Shown here piece after piece: positions 57,755-64,000 of a stretch of 64,000 nucleotides of DNA. This DNA is from Caldicellulosiruptor hydrothermalis 108. GTDB taxonomy: Bacteria; Bacillota; Thermoanaerobacteria; Caldicellulosiruptorales; Caldicellulosiruptoraceae. The stretch is from the NCBI RefSeq assembly GCF_000166355.1, contig NC_014652.1:340001-404000 (forward strand). The letters are read 5' to 3'. How positions within the stretch are numbered: position 1 is the stretch's first letter; each line of letters begins with the position of its first letter. The notes under the pieces are model-generated. The model worked only from the letters and a program-made list of their open reading frames with translations. It was not told the DNA's origin and did no database searches. The translations under genes were made by a program, and so were the position numbers.

Positions 57755-57997
57755 GGCGGTGGTAACGCCACTCTCCCCTGACAGAGTCCTGCGTGATATG
57801 TCTGTCTTGAAATCGCTTTTGATTTCAGGACAAGTGGGGAGACCCACTTAAAAGGGCGCAAGTTCCTGTTTATTGGGACAGGGGCTATGGCTTTCCCAAA
57901 TACCGCCTGCTGGGGCTGGGAAAGCCTGAAAGGCGGACTACAAATACCCCAGCCACCAAACTTGTGCAATTTTGCACAGTTTGGTTGACCAGGTCAA
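57755..57997 (+). ncRNA. highly structured non-coding region (RNA or single-strand origin)
   Basis: No reading frame with a plausible start covers it. Stems: TGTCTTGAAATC/GATTTCAGGACA (57803, 57821), AAGTGGG-GAGA-CCCACTT (57832-57849), CCTGT/ACAGG (57865, 57878), GGCTTTCCC/GGGAAAGCC (57889, 57918), CCGCCT/AGGCGG (57903, 57931), GCTGGGG/CCCCAGC (57909, 57947) and a 13-bp hairpin at 57956-57984, ending with the palindrome TTGACC-A-GGTCAA (57985). Three of the stems interleave as pseudoknots. Local GC is well above the surroundings. Strand is not certain; the GAGA tetraloop favours plus. Confidence 0.6.
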
Positions 57998-58026
57998 GAT
58001 AATAGCACTGTTTGTTATTAACGAGC

Positions 58027-58048
58027 AACAGGCGAACACGCCTGTTGA
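58027..58048. other. perfect 9-bp hairpin upstream of the HU gene
   Basis: CAACAGGCG-AACA-CGCCTGTTG, not followed by T on either strand. It lies 30 bases before the HU start and may control it or belong to the structured region before it. Confidence 0.5.
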
Positions 58049-58079
58049 AATAAAAACAAATGATGGGGGTGTATAATCA

Positions 58080-58358
58080 ATGTCCAAGGAAGAACTTATC
58101 AAAGCAATGTCCCAGAAGAGCGGTCTCACAAAGAAGGACAGCGAGAAAGCACTGAACGCACTAATTGAGAGTATTCAAGAAGCTCTTTCCAAAGGCGAGA
58201 AGATCCAGCTTGTAGGATTTGGGTCATTTGAAGTAAGGCAACGAGCAGAACGAAAAGGTCGAAATCCGCAGACAAAAGAAGAAATCATCATCCCGGCAAC
58301 AAAGGTACCTGTTTTCAAGGCAGGCAAAATGTTAAAGCGAGCTGTAATTGCAGACTAG
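58080..58358 (+). CDS. HU-family DNA-binding protein
   Basis: A 92-residue histone-like protein. The family core GFGSFEVRQRAERKGRNPQT and IPATKVPVFKAGKMLKRAV is intact, with the DNA-intercalating proline in RNPQT. RBS GATGGGGGTG precedes ATG 58080. An element-borne HU can help compaction, origin function or integrase action. A weak terminator GGCAGG/CCTGCC with TTTTT follows (58361-58386). Confidence 0.93.
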   Translation: MSKEELIKAMSQKSGLTKKDSEKALNALIESIQEALSKGEKIQLVGFGSFEVRQRAERKGRNPQTKEEIIIPATKVPVFKAGKMLKRAVIAD

Positions 58359-58497
58359 GGGCAGGGAAATGGGAACCTGCCTTTTTCAAATTTAAGAAAT
58401 ATCAAAATTTGAGCAGACTAAAACCACAAGTAGTATCTCCTGAAAACTTTACACTGAAGAGTATTTAAGATTTGTACTTGGAAAAACAGAAAAGGCG

Positions 58498-58875
58498 GTG
58501 AAAACATTGGTTCCCTCTTACTGCCGGCTTATAGTTGGTCTTCCGGAAAAAATCCAGGATGATACAATAATCATATACCATGATGAGAAATACAACGAAT
58601 ATGAAAGAGTGCACGTGTTTGAGCAGTACCTGTTTCCCGAACGAACAAGGGTGTTTGTAACAACTCTCGATTTGAATAATTTAACACTCGTCCAAAAACT
58701 GAGAAACAGAGTACGAGCGTATATCAAGAATAAATCACAACTTGATATTATCATTGTACCAGTAACCGACTTTTCTGTTCTATATGCAGACATTGTAACC
58801 ATTGCACCTTCTGTTGTTTTTGGTGAAAGAGGAAAGCGAACCTTGAATTTTTATTTTTCCGCTTCTTTATTGTAG
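58498..58875 (+). CDS. hypothetical protein
   Basis: About 125 residues. GTG 58498 and TTG 58507 are both possible starts; GGCGGTG favours 58507. Predicted alpha/beta with repeated hydrophobic strands (DTIIIYHDEKYNEYE, TRVFVTTLDLNNLTLV, LDIIIVPVTDFSVLYADIVT). No family recognised. Confidence 0.45.
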   Translation: MKTLVPSYCRLIVGLPEKIQDDTIIIYHDEKYNEYERVHVFEQYLFPERTRVFVTTLDLNNLTLVQKLRNRVRAYIKNKSQLDIIIVPVTDFSVLYADIVTIAPSVVFGERGKRTLNFYFSASLL

Positions 58876-58906
58876 ACGAATACAAGATAAGTAACAGAAC
58901 AAAAAG

Positions 58907-59016
58907 TTGATAAAAGAACAGATAAAGTGGTATAATATAATTGCAGGAAAAAGAATATTGCTAAAGAAAGTATACCCTTGGTGTTTGTTAAAACACTGAG
59001 GGTTTTTTTGTTTTTA
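58907..59016 (+). promoter_or_regulatory. promoter and attenuator-like leader of the 59039 gene
   Basis: TTGATA (58907-58912), 18 bases, extended -10 GTGGTATAAT (58927-58936). About 40 bases later a terminator, ACCCTTGGTGTTT and AAACACTGAGGGT (58974-59003), with TTTTTTTGTTTTT. It lies before the gene it should control. Confidence 0.7.
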
Positions 59017-59038
59017 GCAAGATTAAGGGGGAATTGAA

Positions 59039-59476
59039 ATGGCAAGGGGAATAGGAATTTATGATGCAACTTCATGGGCGGATGAGACGGATATAATAAG
59101 CATTGTTGCAGAGACATTATGGGACGCATATTTTGGCAGGGAGAAGTATGCTTATGCTTATTATGACAGAAGCGACAATGCAATCAAAACAGAATCCGCC
59201 GACAATATAAAAGAGGCAATCAAACAGGCAGCAAAAGACGGCAATGTGATACTATTTGTTGCATCAAAGAAAACAGCGCAAAGCGCTGTAAGAGAAGACA
59301 TAGTCAACATATTTGTTCAGGTGCACGGGATAACCGCACTGCTTGACAAAAGGCAAACAGAAGAGATGTATTATAGCTGCTTTTCCATTTTTGCAGAATG
59401 TTTATTGAAAAAGAACAAGGGGCAACTGGAGAAAGATATTCGCAGACGGCTGGGCAAAGCAATAATGGTGAAGTAG
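59039..59476 (+). CDS. hypothetical protein
   Basis: A 145-residue protein with RBS AAGGGGG. It begins MARGIGIYDATSWADETDII and has mixed alpha/beta character with VILFVASKKTAQSAVREDIV. No family recognised. Single gene behind an attenuator-like leader. Confidence 0.5.
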   Translation: MARGIGIYDATSWADETDIISIVAETLWDAYFGREKYAYAYYDRSDNAIKTESADNIKEAIKQAAKDGNVILFVASKKTAQSAVREDIVNIFVQVHGITALLDKRQTEEMYYSCFSIFAECLLKKNKGQLEKDIRRRLGKAIMVK

Positions 59477-59504
59477 AAAAAATTCATGTAGCAAAATCCA
59501 AAAT

Positions 59505-59690
59505 GGTAGTATAATAATAAACATGCTAACTAACTTCTCTTCAACAGTTCTTCTGCTTCCTAAAAAAATATTTCCAGCCCCTTTTCTGTTAACTTTTGTT
59601 TGGCTGAGTGCCAAAGGGAAGCGGAAGGACAACAACAAAAAAACAAAACAGGCAGGTTATAAAAAACCTGCCCTTTTTTATTTCCCAAAA
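59505..59690 (+). other. promoter and short transcript ending at a bidirectional terminator
   Basis: TGGTAGTATAAT (59504-59515) resembles the element promoter box. About 140 bases later GGCAGGTT and AACCTGCC (59651-59675) with CTTTTTTATTT end it. On the minus strand the same stem is followed by TGTTTTGTTTTTT and ends the 59718 gene. A frame from 59523 runs through the stem and is not convincing; a small RNA of about 170 nt is possible. Confidence 0.4.
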
Positions 59691-59717
59691 CTGTCGGGAA
59701 ATGAAACGGCATTAGCT

Positions 59718-60038
59718 TTAATTCTTCAACTCAAGAAGCCACTTCTTCCTTGTTTCATCATACGTCATGGCCTTTATGTCAGTCACATGAAGGGTGCAGG
59801 GCCGCTCCTGCGAGTTAGGATGCGTGCTCCTACCCCTGCAGAAGATAATCGGATTCTTTTTCATGTGGATCTCTACGACCCTGACCACAAGTATTTTGTC
59901 TGCCGTGTAGCAGTCCGAAGTTTTTACCAAGAACTCCTGTTCTTTGTTATGCAATTCAATCAGTTTTTCAAGATACTTCTTGATGTTTTCTGTGTTGTTC
60001 TTAAAATTCTTTTCGTCAAAATCAAAATTCTTTATCAT
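59718..60038 (-). CDS. hypothetical protein
   Basis: A 106-residue protein on the minus strand, opposite to its neighbours, with a clear ribosome site (TATGGAGG) 7-8 bases before ATG 60038. It begins with a charged helix (MIKNFDFDEKNFKNNTENIK, YLEKLIELHNKEQEFLVKT) and then has beta-rich sequence KILVVRVVEIHMKKNP and RPCTLHVTDIKAMTYDE. No family recognised. Confidence 0.6.
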   Translation of the reverse strand: MIKNFDFDEKNFKNNTENIKKYLEKLIELHNKEQEFLVKTSDCYTADKILVVRVVEIHMKKNPIIFCRGRSTHPNSQERPCTLHVTDIKAMTYDETRKKWLLELKN

Positions 60039-60274
60039 CGCAGAAAACCTCCATAAAAAATTTTTCTAATTATTAATAATTTCTGCTGCACCTACTACTG
60101 CAGGGAGCATTCTGATGGGGGGTATTCGCTCTGGGGAATACGTATCAAAAAATCATACGCTCTGCTCAAACGTATACGGTTATAAGCCCAAAAAACTGGA
60201 AATTAAATTTAACAAAAAGTTAAAGATTTTTTTGAGAAAAACTTAAGAGGGAAACAAAAATTTATGTTAAAAAT
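60039..60274. other. intergenic region with short GC-rich blocks
   Basis: Divergent promoters for the flanking genes should lie here. GGGGGGTATTCGCTCTGGGG and ACGTATCAAAAAATCATACG-like short inverted words occur near 60118-60160, and ACGTATACG at 60169. No gene seen. Confidence 0.35.
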
Positions 60275-60289
60275 ATGGAGATGATTTTC

Positions 60290-60514
60290 TTGGATGAGCT
60301 GCGAAGAAGACAATGTTTGAAATGTGATTATCTGAACAATGACATCCCGATCAACAAAAAGAAACCGAACTGCAAAGACTTTCTGAACTGCGAAGTGTAC
60401 AATGTCACAATTAAACTGAAGATGCGAATTCAATATCTGCGTGGCGAAATAGGACCTATGTTTATATGCACCAAAGATGGCTGTACAGTGGAGAATTTTG
60501 AATTTGACATTTAG
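60290..60514 (+). CDS. small cysteine-rich protein
   Basis: About 74 residues from TTG 60290 (RBS GGAGATGAT) or 79 from ATG 60275. Six cysteines in CLKCDYLNND, NCKDFLNCEV and ICTKDGCTVEN suggest metal binding or a small zinc fold. No family recognised. Confidence 0.5.
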   Translation: MDELRRRQCLKCDYLNNDIPINKKKPNCKDFLNCEVYNVTIKLKMRIQYLRGEIGPMFICTKDGCTVENFEFDI

Positions 60515-60870
60515 TCAGCCGGGCTTTTCATGCAGCCATCCCCTGCCAGAAGATTCATAACTTCATGTTTGGAACAGTTCCAGAGAAAGGTCAACATTTG
60601 TTCGCTATCAAAAAGCCAAGCACATGAAAAGCAGTTTTTTGCCTGTGTAGTCTGGGGCAGGTCAACTCAAAAGCCCGGACAGGAAACACAAAAAGCCAGA
60701 AACGCAGCAAAATCAAGGGTTTTTGACAGTTGCAAATTTGCAAAACAAATAAAGGCTCAAAAATCGCATTGCAAATATTCAGGTAATATAAAAATACCTT
60801 TCATGCAAAAATTGTTCAATGTAAGTCAAAAGCAACCGCTTTCATGGGTATTTTAGAAGGGGGGATAGGA
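60515..60870. other. region without convincing gene, contains leader repeat copy 1
   Basis: A frame from 60530 to 60856 lacks a good start and contains the repeat, so it is not called. The stretch has GCAAATTTGC (60734) and, at 60791-60855, a structured repeat: AAAATACC and GGGTATTTT flank ATGCAAAAATTGTTCAATG and a hairpin AAAGC-AACC-GCTTT. A second copy lies at 61947. Confidence 0.5.
60791..60855 (+). repeat. leader repeat, copy 1
   Basis: Shares about 50 of 54 bases with 61947-62001: ATGCAAAAATTGTTCAATGT, then CAAAAGCAAC, GCTTTCATGGGTATTTT. It precedes the gene at 60871 by some 16 bases. Long arms AAAATACC/GGGTATTTT could fold the whole unit. Confidence 0.75.
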
Positions 60871-61380
60871 GTGAACGTGAAAGATTTCTGGGACAGGTGC
60901 GTTGGTGAAATGCAGGGACTGACCGAAATTGACAGGGCAGTGTATAGTACTTTCACAGAAGACATAAAAGATGACAAACAATTTTACGAACAGTACTTGA
61001 AAGCATTTAGCATGAAATTTGATGAAAAAGAGTGCAAAACTTTTGAGGCAAGACTGGGACTGCTAGGGTACTCGGACAGGATTGCGGAAATGGTTGTTGA
61101 AAAAACTCTTGAAGATGATGAAAAACTCATTGAGTTGCTGTACAGCAGAGGAGAGATAGTTGAAGCGTTCATAAAACTGCTTGTGTGCTATGTAGTGCGT
61201 GATGTATGGAGAAAAGTACACGATACTGCTTTTGAGCTGGCAAGGAAGACAGGCGGAGAAGTATTAAGACTATTCCCCGACAGAGTTGTCTATGAAGATG
61301 AACAAAAAGCATTTAGCGACTTTTTCATGTACATGAGAAAGTACGGTTACTACCTTGCAGGAGGTGGGCAACAGCAGTGA
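60871..61380 (+). CDS. hypothetical protein
   Basis: About 169 residues. GTG 60871 or 60877 follow AGAAGGGGGGATAGGAG; the longer frame from ATG 60844 starts inside the repeat and is rejected. Largely alpha-helical and acidic, e.g. FEARLGLLGYSDRIAEMVVE and SRGEIVEAFIKLLVCYVVRD. It overlaps the next gene by four bases. No family recognised. Confidence 0.5.
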   Translation: MNVKDFWDRCVGEMQGLTEIDRAVYSTFTEDIKDDKQFYEQYLKAFSMKFDEKECKTFEARLGLLGYSDRIAEMVVEKTLEDDEKLIELLYSRGEIVEAFIKLLVCYVVRDVWRKVHDTAFELARKTGGEVLRLFPDRVVYEDEQKAFSDFFMYMRKYGYYLAGGGQQQ

Positions 61381-61940
61381 AGAGCAGAGAAGTCGAGAAA
61401 ATGATAAGAAAGCTTCCAGACAAGCACATGGAATCGAATATAGACGAAAGATTTTGTGTGGGAGATATTTTAAGCATCCTTCTCCATGAGTATTCAGGTT
61501 CTTCTCTGCTTTCAGCACTGTTGTCGCTGTACGACTGCGAATGTGCTTTTTGTACGCCACTCTACACGTGTGCCTCGGAAACAGCAGCCGTGACAAAAGG
61601 GAAACTGGGTGGGAAAGACCTGTTCAGGAAAGCTCTGCTGGACGCAAAGTACGATGGTGTGCTCCAGAAGTGGTACGAAAACCTCAGGGGAATGTCAGTT
61701 GACACATTCATAGGTTGTGTGGTCCTGAGATACCTTGGAAAACTAATACTGCTGCATATGGCAAGAGAACTGGGACAAAACGTTAATGTGAAGGATGAGA
61801 CAAGCGTGCAGGAGTTCACAGAGCGGTTGAGAAAAGAACTTTTTAGAATTGAATGGGAAGAGGCAGTACGCAGAGCGGAATTCAAAAAATGGCTGAGAGC
61901 AGAGAGGGAAGTAGATGAACCACCTGAGGATGTAGAATAA
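61377..61940 (+). CDS. hypothetical protein
   Basis: A 187-residue helical protein from GTG 61377, overlapping the preceding gene (GTGA). The Cys-rich patch CECAFCTPLYTC is notable. The C-terminal half is charged (TERLRKELFRIEWEEAVRRA). Sizes and helix content resemble the preceding protein, so they may act as a pair. No family recognised. Confidence 0.5.
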   Translation: MKSREVEKMIRKLPDKHMESNIDERFCVGDILSILLHEYSGSSLLSALLSLYDCECAFCTPLYTCASETAAVTKGKLGGKDLFRKALLDAKYDGVLQKWYENLRGMSVDTFIGCVVLRYLGKLILLHMARELGQNVNVKDETSVQEFTERLRKELFRIEWEEAVRRAEFKKWLRAEREVDEPPEDVE

Positions 61941-61946
61941 CTCCTA

Positions 61947-62001
61947 ATGCAAAAATTGTTCAATGTAGGGCAAAAGCAACTGCTTTCATGGGTATTTTTT
62001 G
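61947..62001 (+). repeat. leader repeat, copy 2
   Basis: Second copy of the repeat at 60803-60855, with four or five differences. It lies directly after the 61377 gene. A short frame follows (ATG 62012, 60 residues to 62194, after GTGGGGTG), which is too weak to call as a gene. Confidence 0.75.
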
Positions 62002-62302
62002 TGGGGTGTATATGCTGAACTCTAAACTCCAATTTCAAGAACCGGGTGTTTTCAAAAAGCCCAGATCAATACAAGGTCTCAAGCTCATGAAGATGCCGAT
62101 CCGGGCTTTTGAGCCAGCCGACCGCAGCAGCTCGGAAAGGAAAAACATAATTTTCAAAGGGGAAATTGACAATAACGAACAAATGTTCGTTTAAAGTTAG
62201 AAGGCAATCACAAAGCAGGTTTTGGACTTTTGCAACGGTGAGGCCAAGAAAAAGCCTGCTCGAAAGCCCAGAGCAACTTTCCTGCCCAGTAGCAAAAAGT
62301 TG
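62002..62302. other. region without convincing gene
   Basis: About 300 bases. The short frames here on either strand have no strong support. It is rich in GCCC/GGGC words (AAAAGCCCAGAT, AAAGCCCAGAG, AAAGCCTGCTCG). They may be decayed copies of leader or terminator pieces. Confidence 0.35.
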
Positions 62303-62425
62303 TTGCAAACAAAAGTTTTTGTGGTATAATAAAAACAGAAAGCAAATATCAAAGTTTGCCAATGAAAGTTAGCCCTGAGTTAGGAAGTAGAAACTTCCTT
62401 CTCAGGGCTTTTCGTTTTTATTGCC
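62303..62425 (+). promoter_or_regulatory. promoter and attenuator-like leader of the 62476 gene
   Basis: TTGCAA (62303-62308), 16 bases, GTGGTATAAT (62321-62330). Then GCAAATATCAAAGTTTGCC, AAGTTAGCC and a terminator AGCCCTGAG (62371-62379)/CTCAGGGCT (62401-62409) with inner hairpin GGAAGT-AGAA-ACTTCC, then TTTTCGTTTTT. The same pre-terminator words stand at 39431. Confidence 0.75.
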
Positions 62426-62436
62426 CCCACAGCTGG

Positions 62437-62466
62437 TAGTTTGCAAATCAAAGTTTGCAGGGAGGT
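62437..62466 (+). promoter_or_regulatory. GCAAA/TTTGC leader hairpin, copy 1
   Basis: TAGTTTGCAAATCAAAGTTTG then CAGGGAGG: stem GCAAA-N6-TTTGC placed directly before the ribosome site of the 62476 gene. Confidence 0.6.
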
Positions 62467-62475
62467 TAGTTTGTC

Positions 62476-63009
62476 ATGGATGTAAATACACTTTATAAGA
62501 TGTACTGCAGAAAGGGCAGAGCGAAACTAGATGATGGCAAGAAAATTTACAGGGCAGTATCCCCAGTAGCCCCTTATTACCGTAAGACAACATTTATTGT
62601 CTTCTCTAACGGTCATGTAAAGGAACTTGAAGACTACGCGTATACTTACGCAAAAAGGCTGATGGATCTTGGTCTGAGTGTACCAAGAGTGGATTATGAT
62701 GATATAGTCACAGTAATTGCGCTTCTGCCAGATGAAACAATCAAAAATATTATTGCAATCGTACAGAAATACGAACAAAAAAGGTGGCTTGATGAAGATG
62801 AAGACTATTACCTTGACAAAGCACCTACCTATGTCATTACTCCCATAGACAGCATAGAAAGAATAATTAAAACGGAAAAAAAGAAGCTAAACAAACACTT
62901 TTTTGATGAATTCAAGGAAAAGCTACAAGGAACCAGACTCGCTCTGCCCGCGCCTGCACGCAGGGCAAACATTTTTAGACGTTTGCTACTGCGGCTGGCA
63001 AGGGTTTAA
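62476..63009 (+). CDS. hypothetical protein
   Basis: A 177-residue protein from ATG 62476, RBS CAGGGAGG. Basic N-terminus (MYCRKGRAKLDDGKKIYRAV), then a mixed region with FIVFSNGHVKELEDYAYTYA and RVDYDDIVTVIALLPDE, and a very basic end (ARRANIFRRLLLRLARV). No family recognised. Behind an attenuator-like leader. Confidence 0.5.
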   Translation: MDVNTLYKMYCRKGRAKLDDGKKIYRAVSPVAPYYRKTTFIVFSNGHVKELEDYAYTYAKRLMDLGLSVPRVDYDDIVTVIALLPDETIKNIIAIVQKYEQKRWLDEDEDYYLDKAPTYVITPIDSIERIIKTEKKKLNKHFFDEFKEKLQGTRLALPAPARRANIFRRLLLRLARV

Positions 63010-63013
63010 ACCC

Positions 63014-63053
63014 TTGCCATGGAAGTTGGCAAAATAAAGTTTGCAGAAGGGGA
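63014..63053 (+). promoter_or_regulatory. GCAAA/TTTGC leader hairpin, copy 2
   Basis: TTGCCATGGAAGTTGGCAA then AATAAAGTTTGCAGAAGGGG: two alternative stems (TTGCCA/TGGCAA and GCAAA/TTTGC) before the ribosome site of the 63063 frame. Confidence 0.6.
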
Positions 63054-63062
63054 GAGAGAAAA

Positions 63063-63282
63063 ATGCACAGGGGTTATCCATACGAGTTCGAGAAGAACTG
63101 AGGAGGACTCCCGCAGGATTGAGTGGATTAGAAGACACTGGAGAATTCCTGAGAATTGGAACGTCGAGCCAGTAGAGCTAGTTGAGAGATGTTCTTATGT
63201 TCCTGGCAGTTACATCGGTTACCGCATTGTCAACGAGCAGGGACAGACAGTATACTACGGTGTGCTTCGTCCTGTGAGATAG
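63063..63282 (+). pseudogene. small protein gene with an apparent frame change
   Basis: ATG 63063 is the only start with a proper ribosome site (AGAAGGGGAG), but it reads MHRGYPYEFEKN and stops at 63099. The main frame from about 63100 to 63282 encodes EEDSRRIEWIRRHWRIPENW .. YIGYRIVNEQGQTVYYGVL. A one-base shift near AGAACTGAGG would fuse them. The longer frame from ATG 63019 starts inside the leader hairpin. Frameshift, reinitiation at GGAGG 63102, or decay are all possible. Confidence 0.5.
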
Positions 63283-63293
63283 TCTTCCTCCCT

Positions 63294-63326
63294 CTTGGCA
63301 GTTTGCCGAAAAAAGTTTGCAGGAGG
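63294..63326 (+). promoter_or_regulatory. GCAAA/TTTGC-type leader, copy 3
   Basis: CTTGGCAGTTTGCCGAA then AAAAGTTTGCAGGAGG, before the 63330 gene. Stem TTGGCA/TGCCGA is imperfect. Confidence 0.6.
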
Positions 63327-63329
63327 ATG

Positions 63330-63512
63330 ATGAAGATGTACGAAACAATTGTCGTGGGGTACACTTCCGATGGGTACTACGGTCCAATTCAGGCGGGAAC
63401 CTACGACGACCTGGAAACAGCTATAAGATTTCCTGAACTTAAGGAACATGTTGACGTTATAGCAGTTTATGTGTACGATTGCCAGGGAAAGCTGGTATAC
63501 CCCCGGAAGTAG
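63330..63512 (+). CDS. small hypothetical protein
   Basis: About 60 residues; ATG 63327, 63330 and 63336 lie in frame behind AGGAGG. It reads MYETIVVGYTSDGYYGPIQA and ends VYDCQGKLVYPRK; compact, beta-rich. The upstream extension to 63189 overlaps the previous gene. The IV/QGxxVYxG-like ending resembles the end of the previous protein (QGQTVYYG), so both may be related small proteins. Confidence 0.55.
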   Translation: MKMYETIVVGYTSDGYYGPIQAGTYDDLETAIRFPELKEHVDVIAVYVYDCQGKLVYPRK

Positions 63513-63524
63513 TATTATCTCCCA

Positions 63525-63558
63525 TTTGGCAGTTTGCCAAATACAGTTTGCAGGGGTG
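63525..63558 (+). promoter_or_regulatory. GCAAA/TTTGC-type leader, copy 4
   Basis: TTTGGCA-GTT-TGCCAAA (63525-63541) forms a perfect 7-bp stem, followed by TACAGTTTGCAGGGGTGAT, the ribosome site of the next gene. Confidence 0.65.
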
Positions 63559-63565
63559 ATATAAA

Positions 63566-64000
63566 AATGAATACTCTTATTCACAAACGTCCTGTTACAA
63601 AAGAAGAAATTAGCGAAGAAATTAGGAAATTTATTGACTACTTTGAAAAAGAGGAACTGCCGGTTATAGCGATATATGAAGCAGAAGACCTGATATATGA
63701 TCTTGCCTACTGGGCACAACCGGTACAGGACAACTGGCCACTCGGTGGGACAATATGGACGTACGATTTTGAACGTCAACAAAAAACGTACCTTGTACAC
63801 CAGAATAGTAAAATCGAAGAAGTGGATGGATTTGAGTTCTTTGAACTGCAAATATGGAAAGTTTTTGAAAAGTACCCGCAGAAACTTCTAACAACAAAGT
63901 ACATCATAGTTGCAGAAATGCACGAAAATGTAGCGTCAATCTGCTACACAGAAAATACCACAGCAGTCCAGAACAAGGTACTCGGGATAATCAGGGAAAA
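63566..64000 (+). CDS. hypothetical protein, runs off the window end
   Basis: An open frame from ATG 63566 (RBS CAGGGGTGAT) to the last base, at least 145 residues. It reads MNTLIHKRPVTKEEISEEIR, then YFEKEELPVIAIYEAEDLIY and WPLGGTIWTYDFERQQKTY. No family recognised. It is the next gene of the leader-hairpin series. Confidence 0.6.

Noticed and set aside
57755-57997. Group I intron, HDV-like ribozyme, tmRNA or RNase P RNA
   Set aside because: Interleaved stems invite these, but the conserved core sequences of those families as I know them are not present; the element is left unassigned.
59523-60056. A 177-residue plus-strand frame
   Set aside because: It reads through a strong terminator stem and then antisense to the well-supported gene at 59718-60038.
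60530-60856. A 108-residue plus-strand frame
   Set aside because: No ribosome site, unusual composition, and its end is the structured repeat shared with 61947.
62012-62194. A 60-residue frame after the second leader repeat
   Set aside because: Weak composition and no conserved pattern; only a GGGGTG before the ATG supports it.
63019-63062. ATG 63019 as the start of the small gene ending at 63282
   Set aside because: It lies inside the leader hairpin that is non-coding before the neighbouring genes and has no ribosome site.
62437-63558. CRISPR array
   Set aside because: The AGTTTGC words recur at gene-sized distances before ribosome sites, not at regular spacer intervals, and no cas genes are near.

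Overview
The window is chromosomal DNA of a thermophilic anaerobic Firmicute, most likely Caldicellulosiruptor. The AT-rich sequence, the strong GGAGG ribosome sites and above all the cellobiose 2-epimerase at 4370, which I recognise as a close homologue of the C. saccharolyticus enzyme, support this. No database search was run; all family names come from motifs read in the sequence.

Layout. (1) 1-1776: 3' part of a 23S rRNA gene and a 5S rRNA gene. (2) 1853-4200: an orphan MoxR ATPase, a VOC-fold protein and a ThuA-like protein. (3) 4279-14908: a beta-mannoside utilisation cluster. It holds cellobiose 2-epimerase, a LacI regulator, a GH130 phosphorylase, a solute-binding protein with two permeases, and a YesM/YesN-type two-component system whose regulator is split by a frameshift. 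(4) 14981-17745: metE under a cobalamin riboswitch. (5) 18140-31262: a defence and transposon island. It holds an OLD nuclease, IS30 and IS256 remnants, a PLD-helicase, an adenine methyltransferase gene cut in two by a complete insertion sequence, and an AbrB/RelE toxin-antitoxin pair. (6) 31360-35318: biotin genes bioY-bioD-bioA facing bioB, both units with matching BirA-type operators.

(7) 35554 to the window end: the left part of an integrative and conjugative element (ICE). It starts at a 3' half of a serine tRNA gene (attachment site), followed by tyrosine integrase, ImmA-like protease and ImmR-like repressor. A divergent operator region then leads into small DNA-binding proteins and a type IV secretion operon (pilin-like proteins, PrgI, VirB4, VirB6, a membrane JAMM-like protein). 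Next come a ParM/ParR-like partition pair, a RusA-like nuclease, a nested inverted-repeat region that looks like an origin, a replication-relaxation protein and a VirD4 coupling protein. The rest is accessory: a radical SAM protein, an S1-domain protein, a DruA-like (DUF4338) protein, HU and many unknown small genes.

The most unusual material lies in the ICE accessory region. It has a highly structured non-coding stretch (57755-57997), an origin-like nested palindrome (49993-50135), a family of promoter-leader-terminator units with shared extended -10 boxes, and a family of short leader hairpins placed directly before ribosome sites.
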